Shown: in pieces, positions 29,857 through 39,669 of the stretch
Layout: each line of letters opens with the position of its first letter
Numbering within the stretch: position 1 is the stretch's first letter
From: Mesonia phycicola
Lineage (GTDB): Bacteria; Bacteroidota; Bacteroidia; Flavobacteriales; Flavobacteriaceae
Assembly: GCF_900141885.1 (NCBI RefSeq)
Contig: NZ_FQYY01000004.1
Location: 187,277-251,276, forward strand
Reading direction: 5' to 3'
DNA: 64,000 nucleotides
Program-made: the position numbers and the translations under genes
Notes under the pieces: model-generated
The model's input: only the letters and a program-made list of their open reading frames with translations
Told to the model about the DNA's origin: nothing
Database searches by the model: none

Positions 29857-31713
29857 TTATTTTTCTAATACAGTAAACTCAATAGAAGAGTCTCCAAAAA
29901 CAGTATGTGTTTGTTTTTTATAATCGCTTTCTTCAGCTTTAAAGATATTAGGCACAAAAGTTTGAGGATTTAAATTGATTAAAGGAAACCAAGAACTTTG
30001 TACTTGAACCTGAATTTTATGACCTTTTTTAAACGTGTGATAAATACCTTGTAAGGTTAAATCTATATCTGTTTTTTGGTTAGGTACGCTTGCTTCGGGT
30101 TTTTCAAAACCATTTCTAAATCTTGCTGGCATTACTTCACTTCTTACCATCATATGATAGTTAGACATTTTTAAATGGTTTTGTACTTCTTCTGTATCTT
30201 CTGCATCTGCAGGGTAAACATCTACTATTTTTACTACCCAATCTGCATCTGTACCTGTTGTTGCCACTTTCAATTTAGCTTCAATTTCTCCCGCCATGGT
30301 TATATCTTCTTCTAAAACTTCAGTTTCAAAAACCAAAACATCTGGTCTTCTTGCAGCAAAACGCTGATCGTCGGTCATATATTTTCTTGGCGTGAAAACA
30401 ATTTTTATATCTTCTGAATATGGAATAGGTTTTTTAGGATCACTAATAAACTTGTTTTCAAAATCTTTGTTAGCAGTATTTTTTAATGTTTGATTTTCTC
30501 CTAAATAATAAGTTTTCTTTTTAGCAGCTTTTGGTGGCCAAGCCTCAAAAGAAGTCCACTCGTGGCAACCAGTATCAAACATCATTGCTTCTGGTAAAGG
30601 AGATTTTTTTGCTTTTCCTTCTTCTTTTAAAAAATAATTAAAAAAAGTAGTTTCTACGTTTTTCTGATAGTTTTCAGAAATATCATCTCCAAAATAAACA
30701 TTACCTACTGCTTGGCGTTTACTTAATCTTGCCCAATCGCCGTGGCTCCAAGGACCGTAAACTATTGTGTTATAATTTTTACTATTTTCTTCTATAGCTT
30801 TATAACTTTGAAAAGGACCGTATAAATCTTCGGCATCAAAAAAGCCACCCACATACATAACTGCAGTTTTAATTTTCGCCTCTTTTAAGTGCTTAATAAG
30901 TCCGCGGTCTTGCCAAAACTTATCGTAATTAGGATGCTCTTTTAACTGATTCCAAAAGAAATTATCTGGATAGTATTCGTCTAATTTACTAATTGGTGTG
31001 TGGTCTAAAAAAAATTGATATTGGTCTTTACTAGGCAATTTAGGAAAACTGTACCAAGACTCTGTGGTAGGTGCTTCGGTTTGGTTACCAAAAAGTGCCG
31101 TTGCCATAAAATAGCTTAATAAATATGCACCATTGTGATGAAAATCGTCAAAAAAGAAATCAGATATACTAGCTTGTGGAGAGGCAGCTTTTAATGCTGG
31201 ATGCCCAGAAAGTAAAGAATAAGAAGTGTAAAAACCAGGATAAGAAATACCCCAAGTACCTACATTACCGTTATTATTATCTACATTTTTAATTAACCAC
31301 TCTATCGTATCATACGTATCGCTAGCTTCGTCGGTTTGTTTTCCTTTTTTATTCGGAATAAATGGTCGCATATTATCATAATCGCCTTCACTCATCCAAC
31401 GACCACGTACATCTTGATAAACGATAATATTACCCTCTTTCATTAAAAATTGATTGGGCCCAATTTTAGACCTAAATTGACCTTCTCCATATGGTTTAGA
31501 ACTATAAGGCGTTCTTTGCATTAAAATAGGGTATTCTTTAGAAGTATCTTTTGGTGAGTATATAGTGGTGTGTAATTTTACACCGTCTCTCATCTCTATA
31601 TCTACTTCTTTTTTAGTATAATGTTCTTCTACCTTATAGTCGTTTTGCGCTATAATTTGAAGTGAAAAAAATGTTAATAAAACTAAGGTTAAGTTCTTTA
31701 AGTAGGTTCTCAT
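29857..31713 (-). CDS. CocE/NonD (X-Pro dipeptidyl-peptidase S15) family hydrolase
   Basis: A 618-residue secreted alpha/beta hydrolase with a signal peptide (1-22, ending IIAQ). The nucleophile serine lies in the typical GTWGISYPGFYTSYSLL motif, and the C-terminal half is the jelly-roll X-Pro dipeptidase domain (from about residue 400, with IDLTLQGIYHTFKKGHKIQVQVQ). Members are acyl peptidases, alpha-amino acid ester hydrolases or glutaryl acylases; the pairing with the DUF885 peptidase favours peptide processing. First gene of this two-gene operon. Confidence 0.88.
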   Translation of the reverse strand: MRTYLKNLTLVLLTFFSLQIIAQNDYKVEEHYTKKEVDIEMRDGVKLHTTIYSPKDTSKEYPILMQRTPYSSKPYGEGQFRSKIGPNQFLMKEGNIIVYQDVRGRWMSEGDYDNMRPFIPNKKGKQTDEASDTYDTIEWLIKNVDNNNGNVGTWGISYPGFYTSYSLLSGHPALKAASPQASISDFFFDDFHHNGAYLLSYFMATALFGNQTEAPTTESWYSFPKLPSKDQYQFFLDHTPISKLDEYYPDNFFWNQLKEHPNYDKFWQDRGLIKHLKEAKIKTAVMYVGGFFDAEDLYGPFQSYKAIEENSKNYNTIVYGPWSHGDWARLSKRQAVGNVYFGDDISENYQKNVETTFFNYFLKEEGKAKKSPLPEAMMFDTGCHEWTSFEAWPPKAAKKKTYYLGENQTLKNTANKDFENKFISDPKKPIPYSEDIKIVFTPRKYMTDDQRFAARRPDVLVFETEVLEEDITMAGEIEAKLKVATTGTDADWVVKIVDVYPADAEDTEEVQNHLKMSNYHMMVRSEVMPARFRNGFEKPEASVPNQKTDIDLTLQGIYHTFKKGHKIQVQVQSSWFPLINLNPQTFVPNIFKAEESDYKKQTHTVFGDSSIEFTVLEK

Positions 31714-31895
31714 TCAATCATATTTTTAAGAAATCGCTTAAAGATAGTACAATTTAAATTCTGAAAAAATCTATAATTTACCAATAACACCTCTAAATAA
31801 ATAATAATCAGCATTTTAAAATTTTTTATAAAACACATAATTTTATAAAATATTAACTAATTTAGATGTGTTAAAATCAATAACAGATAATTATT

Positions 31896-32483
31896 ATGAA
31901 AAAATCTTTTTCGCTTTACGCCATTTTATTATTATTTTCTTTTGCTATTGTTAGTTGCGGTCAAAAAGTAACTCGTGTGAGTGAAGATACAGTAACTGAT
32001 CTTAGTGGTAAATGGAATGATACCGACTCTAGACTAACTGCTGAAGAAATTACTAGTGAAATGATGGCTCACCCTTGGTATAATACTTACATTTCTCAAA
32101 ATGGTGGAGAAATACCTGTACTTATTGTAGGTATGATTACCAACAAATCTCACGAGCATATTGCTACAGAAACCTTTTCTAAAGATATTGAAAAAGCTGT
32201 AATTAATAATAGTAGAATGCGTTTAGTACAAGCTGGAGCTATGCGTGAAGAGATAAGAGCAGAACGTGCAGACCAACAAAATTATGCCTCTGCCTCTAGC
32301 ATGAAAAGTTTTGGATTAGAACAAGGAGCAGATTTTATGTTGCAAGGTACTATTAACTCTATTGTAGATCAGTACAAAAAAGAAAAAGCAATTTATTACC
32401 AAGTAGATTTAGAATTAACAAACTTAGAAACTAACGAAAAAGTTTGGATTGGTGATAAGAAAATTAAAAAGCTGGTAAACTAA
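31896..32483 (+). CDS. LpoB-like lipoprotein (penicillin-binding protein activator)
   Basis: A 195-residue lipoprotein with lipobox AIVSCGQ and an LpoB-type domain (VLIVGMITNKSHEHIATETFSKDIEKAVINNSRMRLV, then ADFMLQGTINSIV and YQVDLELTNLETNEKVW). In Proteobacteria LpoB activates PBP1b from the outer membrane; whether flavobacterial members do the same is unproven. It heads a three-gene transcript with a COG3014 protein and a small anchored protein, an arrangement that recalls the lpoB neighbourhood of enterobacteria. Confidence 0.85.
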   Translation: MKKSFSLYAILLLFSFAIVSCGQKVTRVSEDTVTDLSGKWNDTDSRLTAEEITSEMMAHPWYNTYISQNGGEIPVLIVGMITNKSHEHIATETFSKDIEKAVINNSRMRLVQAGAMREEIRAERADQQNYASASSMKSFGLEQGADFMLQGTINSIVDQYKKEKAIYYQVDLELTNLETNEKVWIGDKKIKKLVN

Positions 32484-32494
32484 GCACATTTTTT

Positions 32495-33988
32495 ATGCGT
32501 ATACCAACCAAAATTTGGTTTCAATATTTATCTGTGGGAGTTTTAGCTTTTTGGCTAAACTCCTGCGGAATTACTTATAACGATAGGTCTTTTGAGTTTC
32601 AGAATGAAGTTTATTACCGAAATTTTGATAAGGCAGCCGCCCTTATAGAAGACAATAAATTTCTATCTAAAAAAAGAAACCGTCTGCTTTACCTCCTGGA
32701 AAAAGGAAAAGTAGAACATATGAATGCCAATTATAAAGAAAGTAACCAACTTTTGGAAGAGGCGTATACCCTTATAGAAAACCGAATAACTAGTAATACA
32801 GGTCAAGTTATAGCAGCTAATTTGACTAACCCAATGGCTGCTCCATACCAAGGAGAAGATTTTGAAAAAGTAATGATACATTACTATATGGCGCTTAATT
32901 ATTTTCAATTAGGTATGCCAAATGAAGCATTGGTAGAAGCTAAACGTATTAATATTAAGCTTCAAGAACTCAACCAAAAGTATAAAAAGAATAAAAATAA
33001 ATATGCGGAAGACGCTTTTGCGCAAATTTTACAAGGTTTATTATACGAAGCAACTGGAGATATAAATAACGCTTTTATAGCCTACCGTAATGCAGAAGAA
33101 TTATATACAGAAAATAATAGTTCTTATTACGGAGTACACTTACCGCTTCAACTACAAAAAGATCTAGTAAGAACTTCTAAACAGTTAGGCTTTACGCAAG
33201 AATATAAAAAATACTTAAAGCAATTTAATTTATCAGAAAATGATATACACCATTCTCCAGCAGAAGCAATTATTTTTTGGGAAAATGGCTTAGGTCCAGC
33301 AAAAGACCAAACACAAATTACTGCAGTAGATGGTGCTTTTATTGCGGTAGATGATGCTAATAACTCTATTTTTATTCCAATTCCGCCTGGTACTAATTTA
33401 GGAATCACTTCTATTGCTATACCTAAATACGTGCAAAGAGAAAGCTATTATAAAAGTGCTCGTTTAATTTATAACGATCAACAAACTTCATTTGAATTAG
33501 CAGAAGATTTTTACCCAATTGCTCGTCAAACATTAAACGATAGAATGTTGAGAGAAGCAGTAAATATTGCTTTAAGATTAGGAGCAAAAAAAGCAACAAG
33601 TGCTGGTTTAGGTGCTTTAGCTAAACAGTTTTTAGGTGAAGATGCAGAAAGTTTAATTAAAACTGGAGCAGACATAGCTGGAGCAGCCACAGAGAAAGCA
33701 GATACTAGAAACTGGCAAACCTTACCAGCTACCATTAGTTACGCAAGAGTACCACTAGAACAAAAAAACAATACTTTTATTATAGAAAAATATGGTATTT
33801 CTACCGATAGAGATACGATAACCATTCCGTATAAAAAAGGCTTGCAATTAGTTAGTTATTATGATGTTGGTAAAGCAACTACCAATTACGTACCTCCAAC
33901 CTATAAAATAAAACAAGATACCTTACCTCCGCCTCGAGTTAAAAAAATTATAGCTAAAGATTCTGTTTCACGATTTAAACTCAAATAA
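32495..33988 (+). CDS. COG3014-family lipoprotein
   Basis: A 497-residue lipoprotein (signal ending WLNSCGIT) of the family grouped as COG3014. The N-terminal half is helical and TPR-like (KVMIHYYMALNYFQLGMPNEALVEAKRIN near residue 125 and YAEDAFAQILQGLLYEATGDINNAFIAYRNAEELY near 170). The C-terminal half is beta-rich, with a glycine/alanine stretch near residue 370. It follows the LpoB-like gene by 11 bases and probably works with it at the cell envelope; the mechanism is not known. Confidence 0.8.
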   Translation: MRIPTKIWFQYLSVGVLAFWLNSCGITYNDRSFEFQNEVYYRNFDKAAALIEDNKFLSKKRNRLLYLLEKGKVEHMNANYKESNQLLEEAYTLIENRITSNTGQVIAANLTNPMAAPYQGEDFEKVMIHYYMALNYFQLGMPNEALVEAKRINIKLQELNQKYKKNKNKYAEDAFAQILQGLLYEATGDINNAFIAYRNAEELYTENNSSYYGVHLPLQLQKDLVRTSKQLGFTQEYKKYLKQFNLSENDIHHSPAEAIIFWENGLGPAKDQTQITAVDGAFIAVDDANNSIFIPIPPGTNLGITSIAIPKYVQRESYYKSARLIYNDQQTSFELAEDFYPIARQTLNDRMLREAVNIALRLGAKKATSAGLGALAKQFLGEDAESLIKTGADIAGAATEKADTRNWQTLPATISYARVPLEQKNNTFIIEKYGISTDRDTITIPYKKGLQLVSYYDVGKATTNYVPPTYKIKQDTLPPPRVKKIIAKDSVSRFKLK

Positions 33989-33990
33989 AT

Positions 33991-34383
33991 ATGAATATAA
34001 AACTACGCGATGTATTAATGGTAAGTGCCGTTTTGTTTTTAGGTTTTATAGCCTATTCTAACTTTAGTAATAGACCTCAAAACTGGTACTCTACTAATTG
34101 TTATGAGAAAATTCAATATCAGTTAACAGCTAACGGAAAAAAAGGAAATAGGTTTAAATGGATAGTAAAATTCAAAAATAATTACCATCAGTTAGTTACG
34201 TTTAATTATGGGGTTACCGAAGAAGAAAATAACTACCTTACCACTCACCGAAAAACATTACAAGCACACGAGGTTAGTGAAAATATAGAGATTTACACAG
34301 AATCTGATAATTTTTATATACTCGTAGATAAATTAAGTCTTCATATTTCTGGACAACCTACAGAACCGTGTGAAGAAAATTAA
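33991..34383 (+). CDS. Small membrane-anchored protein of the LpoB-like operon
   Basis: A 130-residue protein with one N-terminal hydrophobic segment (about residues 8-25) and a beta-rich extracytoplasmic part containing two cysteines (in STNCYEK and EPCEEN) that could form a disulfide. It starts two bases after the COG3014 stop, so it is co-translated. I do not recognise the family; by position it may correspond to the YcfL-type partner found beside lpoB elsewhere. Confidence 0.65.
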   Translation: MNIKLRDVLMVSAVLFLGFIAYSNFSNRPQNWYSTNCYEKIQYQLTANGKKGNRFKWIVKFKNNYHQLVTFNYGVTEEENNYLTTHRKTLQAHEVSENIEIYTESDNFYILVDKLSLHISGQPTEPCEEN

Positions 34384-34612
34384 GCCTTTTAAAAAAGTAT
34401 CACTTAAATCTTCATACTTCTTTTCTTTCTTTTTAATTAGTGTAAGCAAATCTGTTCTTAATTAACTTTTAAAGGAATAGATATATCTACAGATTTTGTA
34501 ATTAGAAATCTCAATAGTTCTTATCTTCACATTAATCTTCTAAATGGGACTATAAAAATAAAATTCTGTTGATTTATTTATAAATATATATAACATTTTT
34601 AAGATGATAAAT

Positions 34613-34644
34613 AAAAAAGCTCTTGAAATTTCAAGAGCTTTTTT
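34613..34644. terminator. Perfect 32-bp palindrome, terminator between the LpoB operon and dsbD
   Basis: A 16+16 self-complementary sequence centred at 34628/34629 with A-run and T-run at its ends; serves both converging transcripts. Confidence 0.85.
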
Positions 34645-34666
34645 ATTCTGTATTTTCTAAAAATAT

Positions 34667-36712
34667 TTACTTTTTAAAACTGTCAATACCTTTTTGTAAC
34701 CAACTTGCATACTCTTCTACATCTGGAGTATAGCCAACAGGCTTATTTAACCTATTTTCTTCGTGATCTAACATAATATAGTAAGGCTGTGCATTTGCGC
34801 CATACTCTCTTATCTGAAAATCGCTCCATTTATTACCAATAGTTCTAATACGTTTTCCTGTGGTTTTACTAGTATATTGTTCATTTTCTGGCAAGCTTTC
34901 TTTCGCATCTACGTAAAGAGAAATAAGTACCATTTCATTTTTAAGTTTTCCTAAAACTTGAGGTTCACTCCACACGCGCTCTTCCATTTTTCTACAGTTA
35001 ATACAAGCATAACCTGTAAAATCTAGTAAAACGGGTAAATTTTGTTCTTTTGCATAAGCCATACCTTGCTCATAATCTTCAAAAGTAATAATGTCTTGCG
35101 GTCCTAATTTGGCGTGCTCAGGGAAATCTTTTATTTCTGAAGATGCACCACCACCTGTTTTAGAGTACCCTACACCATAAGGAGCTTCACTATAATTCAT
35201 TGGAGGCGGAAAACCACTTATCATTTTTAAAGGAGCTCCCCATAAACCTGGAATTAAATAAATGGTAAACATTAAAACAACAAGCCCTAAGCCTAATCTA
35301 CCTACAGAAATATGTGGTAATTCTGAATCGTGTGGTAATCTTATTTTTCCGAAGAGATAAAAAGCTAGGGTACCAAAAATTGCTATCCATACGGCTAAGA
35401 AAATTTCTCTTTCTAAAATATGCGCTTGCAATACTAAATCTGCATTCGATAAAAATTTAAAAGCCAAAGCTAATTCTAAAAATCCTAAAAATACTTTTAC
35501 TGTGTTTAACCAACCACCAGAACGTGGTAAAGTGTTCATCCAAGCAGGGAAAAGTGCAAATAAACCAAACGGAATGGCAATTGCTAAAGAAAAACCTAAC
35601 ATACCAACAATTGGTGCCAAACCACCGTTAGATGCTGCTTGCACTAGCAATGTACCTACAATTGGCCCTGTACAACTAAAAGAAACAATAGCTAAGGCTA
35701 ATGCCATAAAGAAAATACCAACTACTCCACCTCTATCTGCTTGTCTGTCTACTTTATTAGCCCAAGAATTTGGTAGCATAATCTCAAAAGCTCCTAAAAA
35801 AGAGGTTGCAAAAATAATTAATAAAATAAAGAATATAACATTAAAAGTAACGTTGGTAGATAAGGCATTTAAAGCATCTGCTCCAAAAATACCAGTAACC
35901 AATGTACCCAATAGCACATAAATAACTACAATAAAAAATCCGTATAAAAGGGCATTTCTAATTCCTTTACTTCTTGTTTTACTTTGCTTGGTAAAAAAAC
36001 CAACCGTCATTGGTATCATTGGGAAAACACACGGCGTTAACAAAGCTAGAAAACCAGAGAAAAATGCTAAAAAGAAAATAGTAAGCGTACTTTGGCTTTC
36101 GTCTTCTATTTCTGTAACAATTTCTTCTCCAGATTGTTTTACCTGACTTAATTCTGAAGCTTCTTCTGTTTTTTCTTCTGAAGTGTTTGTAGGAGTGGCT
36201 CCATAAGCCTGAAAATCATCATAATTCTCTAGAAACTTTACTACATTTTCTTTCAAATCGAAAACCACGTAGTATTGCTGATTGATACAACTTTCTTTAC
36301 AAACTTGGTAGCTTAGCTCCATTTTAACCACCTGAAGGGCGACATCTTTTAAAGTTATATTTTGGGTAAATTGAGCTTCTTCTTCAAAGTATACTTCATC
36401 TACTCCAAAAATTTCACTAAACTGGGTATGAGACTCACTTTCTGTAGTTTCTCCTACTAACTCGTAATCTGTTTCTGCATTAAGGTAATTAAACCATAAC
36501 GGTAACGGGCCACCTTCTGGAGTATTTTGAGAATAAATATGCCAATGTTCTTCAATTTCTGCGTTTAATGTAAATTGATAAGCATTTTCTTCTGTTTTTT
36601 CAATGCTTCCGTTCCATTTTACAGGTTCTACCACTTGCGAAGTAGTACCAAATTGAGCTTGTACAGAGGTTATAAATAGGGCAAGAAATACAAATAAAAT
36701 ATTATTTCTCAT
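34667..36712 (-). CDS. dsbD: DsbD-type thiol:disulfide reductase
   Basis: A 681-residue inner-membrane protein that moves reducing power from cytoplasmic thioredoxin to the periplasm. Order: signal peptide (1-20), an N-terminal periplasmic DsbD-alpha-like domain with the VCKESC cysteine pair near residue 135, a membrane domain (about residues 208-500) with the redox cysteines in LLTPCVFPMIP and SFSCTGPIVG, and a C-terminal thioredoxin domain with GYACINCRKMEE near residue 570. All three cysteine pairs are present, so it should be active. Its start overlaps the tilS stop by 11 bases. Confidence 0.92.
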   Translation of the reverse strand: MRNNILFVFLALFITSVQAQFGTTSQVVEPVKWNGSIEKTEENAYQFTLNAEIEEHWHIYSQNTPEGGPLPLWFNYLNAETDYELVGETTESESHTQFSEIFGVDEVYFEEEAQFTQNITLKDVALQVVKMELSYQVCKESCINQQYYVVFDLKENVVKFLENYDDFQAYGATPTNTSEEKTEEASELSQVKQSGEEIVTEIEDESQSTLTIFFLAFFSGFLALLTPCVFPMIPMTVGFFTKQSKTRSKGIRNALLYGFFIVVIYVLLGTLVTGIFGADALNALSTNVTFNVIFFILLIIFATSFLGAFEIMLPNSWANKVDRQADRGGVVGIFFMALALAIVSFSCTGPIVGTLLVQAASNGGLAPIVGMLGFSLAIAIPFGLFALFPAWMNTLPRSGGWLNTVKVFLGFLELALAFKFLSNADLVLQAHILEREIFLAVWIAIFGTLAFYLFGKIRLPHDSELPHISVGRLGLGLVVLMFTIYLIPGLWGAPLKMISGFPPPMNYSEAPYGVGYSKTGGGASSEIKDFPEHAKLGPQDIITFEDYEQGMAYAKEQNLPVLLDFTGYACINCRKMEERVWSEPQVLGKLKNEMVLISLYVDAKESLPENEQYTSKTTGKRIRTIGNKWSDFQIREYGANAQPYYIMLDHEENRLNKPVGYTPDVEEYASWLQKGIDSFKK

Positions 36713-38018
36713 AAGTTAGGGTAAGTTTTATTATAGTTGTTGTATTAGGTTCAATTTTAAAACGATGATCACTACGGTGACCAACTACCCAGGCTATTTC
36801 TTCATTAGAAAGTAAAACCCAAGTATTTTCTTTTTCAATTGCTGAAAGCTTTTCATCTTTCAAGAAATCACTTATTTTCTTCTTCCCTTTCATTCCAAAT
36901 GGTTGAAAACGGTCTCCCGCTTGCCACTTTCTTAGGGTTAAAGGATAACTTATTTTTTGCGCGGAAAGATAAGCAATGTTTTGGCTAAAATCTTCTAAAG
37001 TGTTAACATTTTTAACTAAAATTTGTTTGTTATCCCACTTAATATGTGTTTGCCCTTCTTCTATTTTTATTACTTGATTTTCTTGAATATTTAGCTTACT
37101 CAAAATCAATACTTCACGATCTCTAATTAAACGATGTGTGTTAGAGAACACTTGTTTACCGCTTTGCGCTTCTAGTAAATTATTAACATCTTCCCAAGCA
37201 GTAAAACCAAACGGATGCAATAATTGATAGATTACAGCCTTTGTATTGGGAGTGTTTTTTAAATTAGTTACATTTAAATAGTAATCACCATTTATTTCTT
37301 TTACTAGTTTAGAAAATAACAGCGTAGTATAATCTTCTAATAAATTGGCAGTATCTTTTAAATATTGTTGTGTTTTGTAAAAATTTTGAAGCAAATTTTC
37401 ATTCTCTTCCTCTAAAACAGGGGTAATGTGATGTCTAATTTTATTCCGTAGGTATTTGTCTGATGCATTAGAGCTATCTTCTCTCCATTTTATTTGCTTT
37501 TTCTGTGCGTATTGTAAAATTTGAGCTCTAGTAAATGGGAGTAACGGACGTATAATTTTACCATTTACTTCAGGTATTCCCGTTAAACCTTGTATGCCAG
37601 TACCTCGAGAGGTATTAATTAAATAAGTTTCAAAACTATCATTTAAATGATGAGCGGTACATATATATTCTATGTTATTTTTTTCTGCTAAATCAAAAAA
37701 CCATTCGTATCTTAATTTTCTAGCAGCTAACTGAATAGAAAGTTGTTGATCTTTAGCAAATGCTTTGGTATTAAAATTTTCTACAAAAAGTTTTACCTCT
37801 AATTGTTTGGCTAAATTTCTAACAAAACTCTCATCGCCATCACTTTCTTCTCCTCTTAAATTAAAATTACAATGAGCTAAAGCAAAATCTATATTTGCTG
37901 TTTTACATAAATATGCTAAAACTACGCTATCAATCCCCCCACTGATGGTTAATAAGCATTTTTTATTTTTTAAAAAAGGGAAATTAGATGTTATATGTTG
38001 CTGAAATTCTTTTGTCAT
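36702..38018 (-). CDS. tilS: tRNA(Ile)-lysidine synthase
   Basis: Adds lysine to C34 of the CAU-anticodon tRNA-Ile so that it reads AUA. The PP-loop LTISGGIDSVVLAYL at residues 23-37 is complete; the LRKLRYEWF and DSFETYLINTSRGTGIQGLTGIP segments are typical of the N-terminal domain, and the C-terminal TilS domain carries LRKWQAGDRFQPFGMKGKKKISDF. At 438 residues it is the normal length. It overlaps dsbD by 11 bases. Confidence 0.95.
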   Translation of the reverse strand: MTKEFQQHITSNFPFLKNKKCLLTISGGIDSVVLAYLCKTANIDFALAHCNFNLRGEESDGDESFVRNLAKQLEVKLFVENFNTKAFAKDQQLSIQLAARKLRYEWFFDLAEKNNIEYICTAHHLNDSFETYLINTSRGTGIQGLTGIPEVNGKIIRPLLPFTRAQILQYAQKKQIKWREDSSNASDKYLRNKIRHHITPVLEEENENLLQNFYKTQQYLKDTANLLEDYTTLLFSKLVKEINGDYYLNVTNLKNTPNTKAVIYQLLHPFGFTAWEDVNNLLEAQSGKQVFSNTHRLIRDREVLILSKLNIQENQVIKIEEGQTHIKWDNKQILVKNVNTLEDFSQNIAYLSAQKISYPLTLRKWQAGDRFQPFGMKGKKKISDFLKDEKLSAIEKENTWVLLSNEEIAWVVGHRSDHRFKIEPNTTTIIKLTLTYEK

Positions 38019-38164
38019 ATTATTCCCAAATATAGCAAGAACTTCAAGATAAATAGGTAACCTATATTACAGATTTATTGGTGAATTAGTAAAGAGAATT
38101 TAAATGTTGCTTTTAACTTCATTAGGCTCGTATTATTTTTAGAAAATAATAAAATAAAGAAAGG

Positions 38165-39460
38165 TTATTTTTCTAAAGCTCGGTGCATTGCTGCTGCTTT
38201 AGTTAAACACTCTTCATATTCTTTTTTAGGATTAGATTTAGCTGTAATTGCACTTCCTACAGAAAAGCTTACGTATTTTTTTGCTGAATTATATAAAATA
38301 CTTCTAATTATAACATTAAAATCAAAATCTGCATCTGGAGTGAAATAACCAACTGCACCACTATACAAACCTCTTTTAGTAACCTCTAGCTCTTCAATAA
38401 TTTTCATTGCAGAAATTTTTGGAGCTCCCGTCATACTTCCCATAGGAAAAGTAGTTTTTAAAACTTCTACTGCAGGTATACTTTCTTCAAGTTCAGAACT
38501 TATGGTAGAAATTAATTGGTGTACTTGCTCAAACGTGTACAAACCACACAGTTCTTCTACTTGAACGCTTCCTTTTTTTGCAGTTTTAGATAAATCATTT
38601 CTCACTAAATCTACAATCATTACATTTTCAGAAAGCTCTTTTGGATCTATTTTTAGGCTTTCTTTTAGAGCCTCATCTTCGGTAAGATTGGGTAAACGCT
38701 TGGCAGTACCTTTTATAGGTTGCGATATTATTTTTTGTTTTTCTTTTTTAATATATCTCTCTGGGCTAGCAGACATTAATTCAAAATCTTCTAATTTTAA
38801 ATAAGCTGCAAATGGTGCTTTAGATATTGTATTCAGCTTTAAGTAAGCTTCTATACTATCTATTTCTGCATTTTCTGCAAAAAACTCTTGGCAGAAATTA
38901 GCTTCATAAATATCTCCTCGATGAATATAAGATAGCATCTTCTCTACTCTTTCTACATATTCATTTTTAGTTAATCTAGATTCTATTTTAATTGCCTCTG
39001 CACTGTCTGTTTTAGTTACGACTACATTTATTTGCTGAATATCTTCCCAATCTTGGTCCATTTCATCTTCAACCACAGACAAATAATGTAATTCTATTTC
39101 ATCTTTTTTTAGAAGAAATATTTTTTGAGGCTGAAAGAAATAAAGATCAGGGAAACATAAACCATCATAATTTTTAGAACTTAAGCGTTCTACATCATTT
39201 TTTAAATCGTAAGTTAAATAACCAAAAATCCAATCTTTTGTAGTTTGTTGGTACTCTTGTAATTTAATAAACGCTTGATGAGCATCTGTTTTTAAAGCAG
39301 TAAAAGCATTTACAGCCAAAATAGCTTCATAATTTACTGTAGAAAATGGGTAACTGTTAGAATCTAGCCAGATCACCTCTTCTTGAGAATGGGCCCACTT
39401 TAGCAATTTAGCTTTAAAATCTTCTGTAATTGAAAAAGAGTATATTTTTTGGCTACGCAT
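38165..39460 (-). CDS. pabB: Aminodeoxychorismate synthase component I (PabB-type)
   Basis: A 431-residue chorismate-binding enzyme. The motif SQPIKGTAKR near residue 240 carries the lysine that marks PabB; anthranilate synthase TrpE has PIAGT there. Other family segments are ANFCQEF, ASPERYI and FPMGSMTGAPKISAMKIIEEL. It makes 4-amino-4-deoxychorismate for folate synthesis, using ammonia from a PabA/TrpG glutaminase that is not encoded in this window. It appears to be a single-gene unit. Confidence 0.9.
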   Translation of the reverse strand: MRSQKIYSFSITEDFKAKLLKWAHSQEEVIWLDSNSYPFSTVNYEAILAVNAFTALKTDAHQAFIKLQEYQQTTKDWIFGYLTYDLKNDVERLSSKNYDGLCFPDLYFFQPQKIFLLKKDEIELHYLSVVEDEMDQDWEDIQQINVVVTKTDSAEAIKIESRLTKNEYVERVEKMLSYIHRGDIYEANFCQEFFAENAEIDSIEAYLKLNTISKAPFAAYLKLEDFELMSASPERYIKKEKQKIISQPIKGTAKRLPNLTEDEALKESLKIDPKELSENVMIVDLVRNDLSKTAKKGSVQVEELCGLYTFEQVHQLISTISSELEESIPAVEVLKTTFPMGSMTGAPKISAMKIIEELEVTKRGLYSGAVGYFTPDADFDFNVIIRSILYNSAKKYVSFSVGSAITAKSNPKKEYEECLTKAAAMHRALEK

Positions 39461-39669
39461 TAGTCTATTTTAAGATTTGAAGCAATTAGTTAATAAAATT
39501 AAACTGATATTTTTTAAGGCTAAAATTATTCTTTTTACTGATAAAACCTTTTTTAAATTATGAATTTCAAAAATTTAACACCTATAAATACAAGTAATTA
39601 AATAAGACCTGTAGATTAGAAAAAATTTGTCGCTAAATTAGCTATATTGTTGTAAACAAAAGTACTCAA

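Noticed and set aside
35502-35921. 139-codon plus-strand frame opposite dsbD
   Set aside because: Lies inside the membrane domain of dsbD, whose motifs are intact; an antisense frame of hydrophobic codons is expected there.
38165-39460. Anthranilate synthase TrpE
   Set aside because: The active-site motif is PIKGT, which marks PabB, and no trp genes are adjacent.
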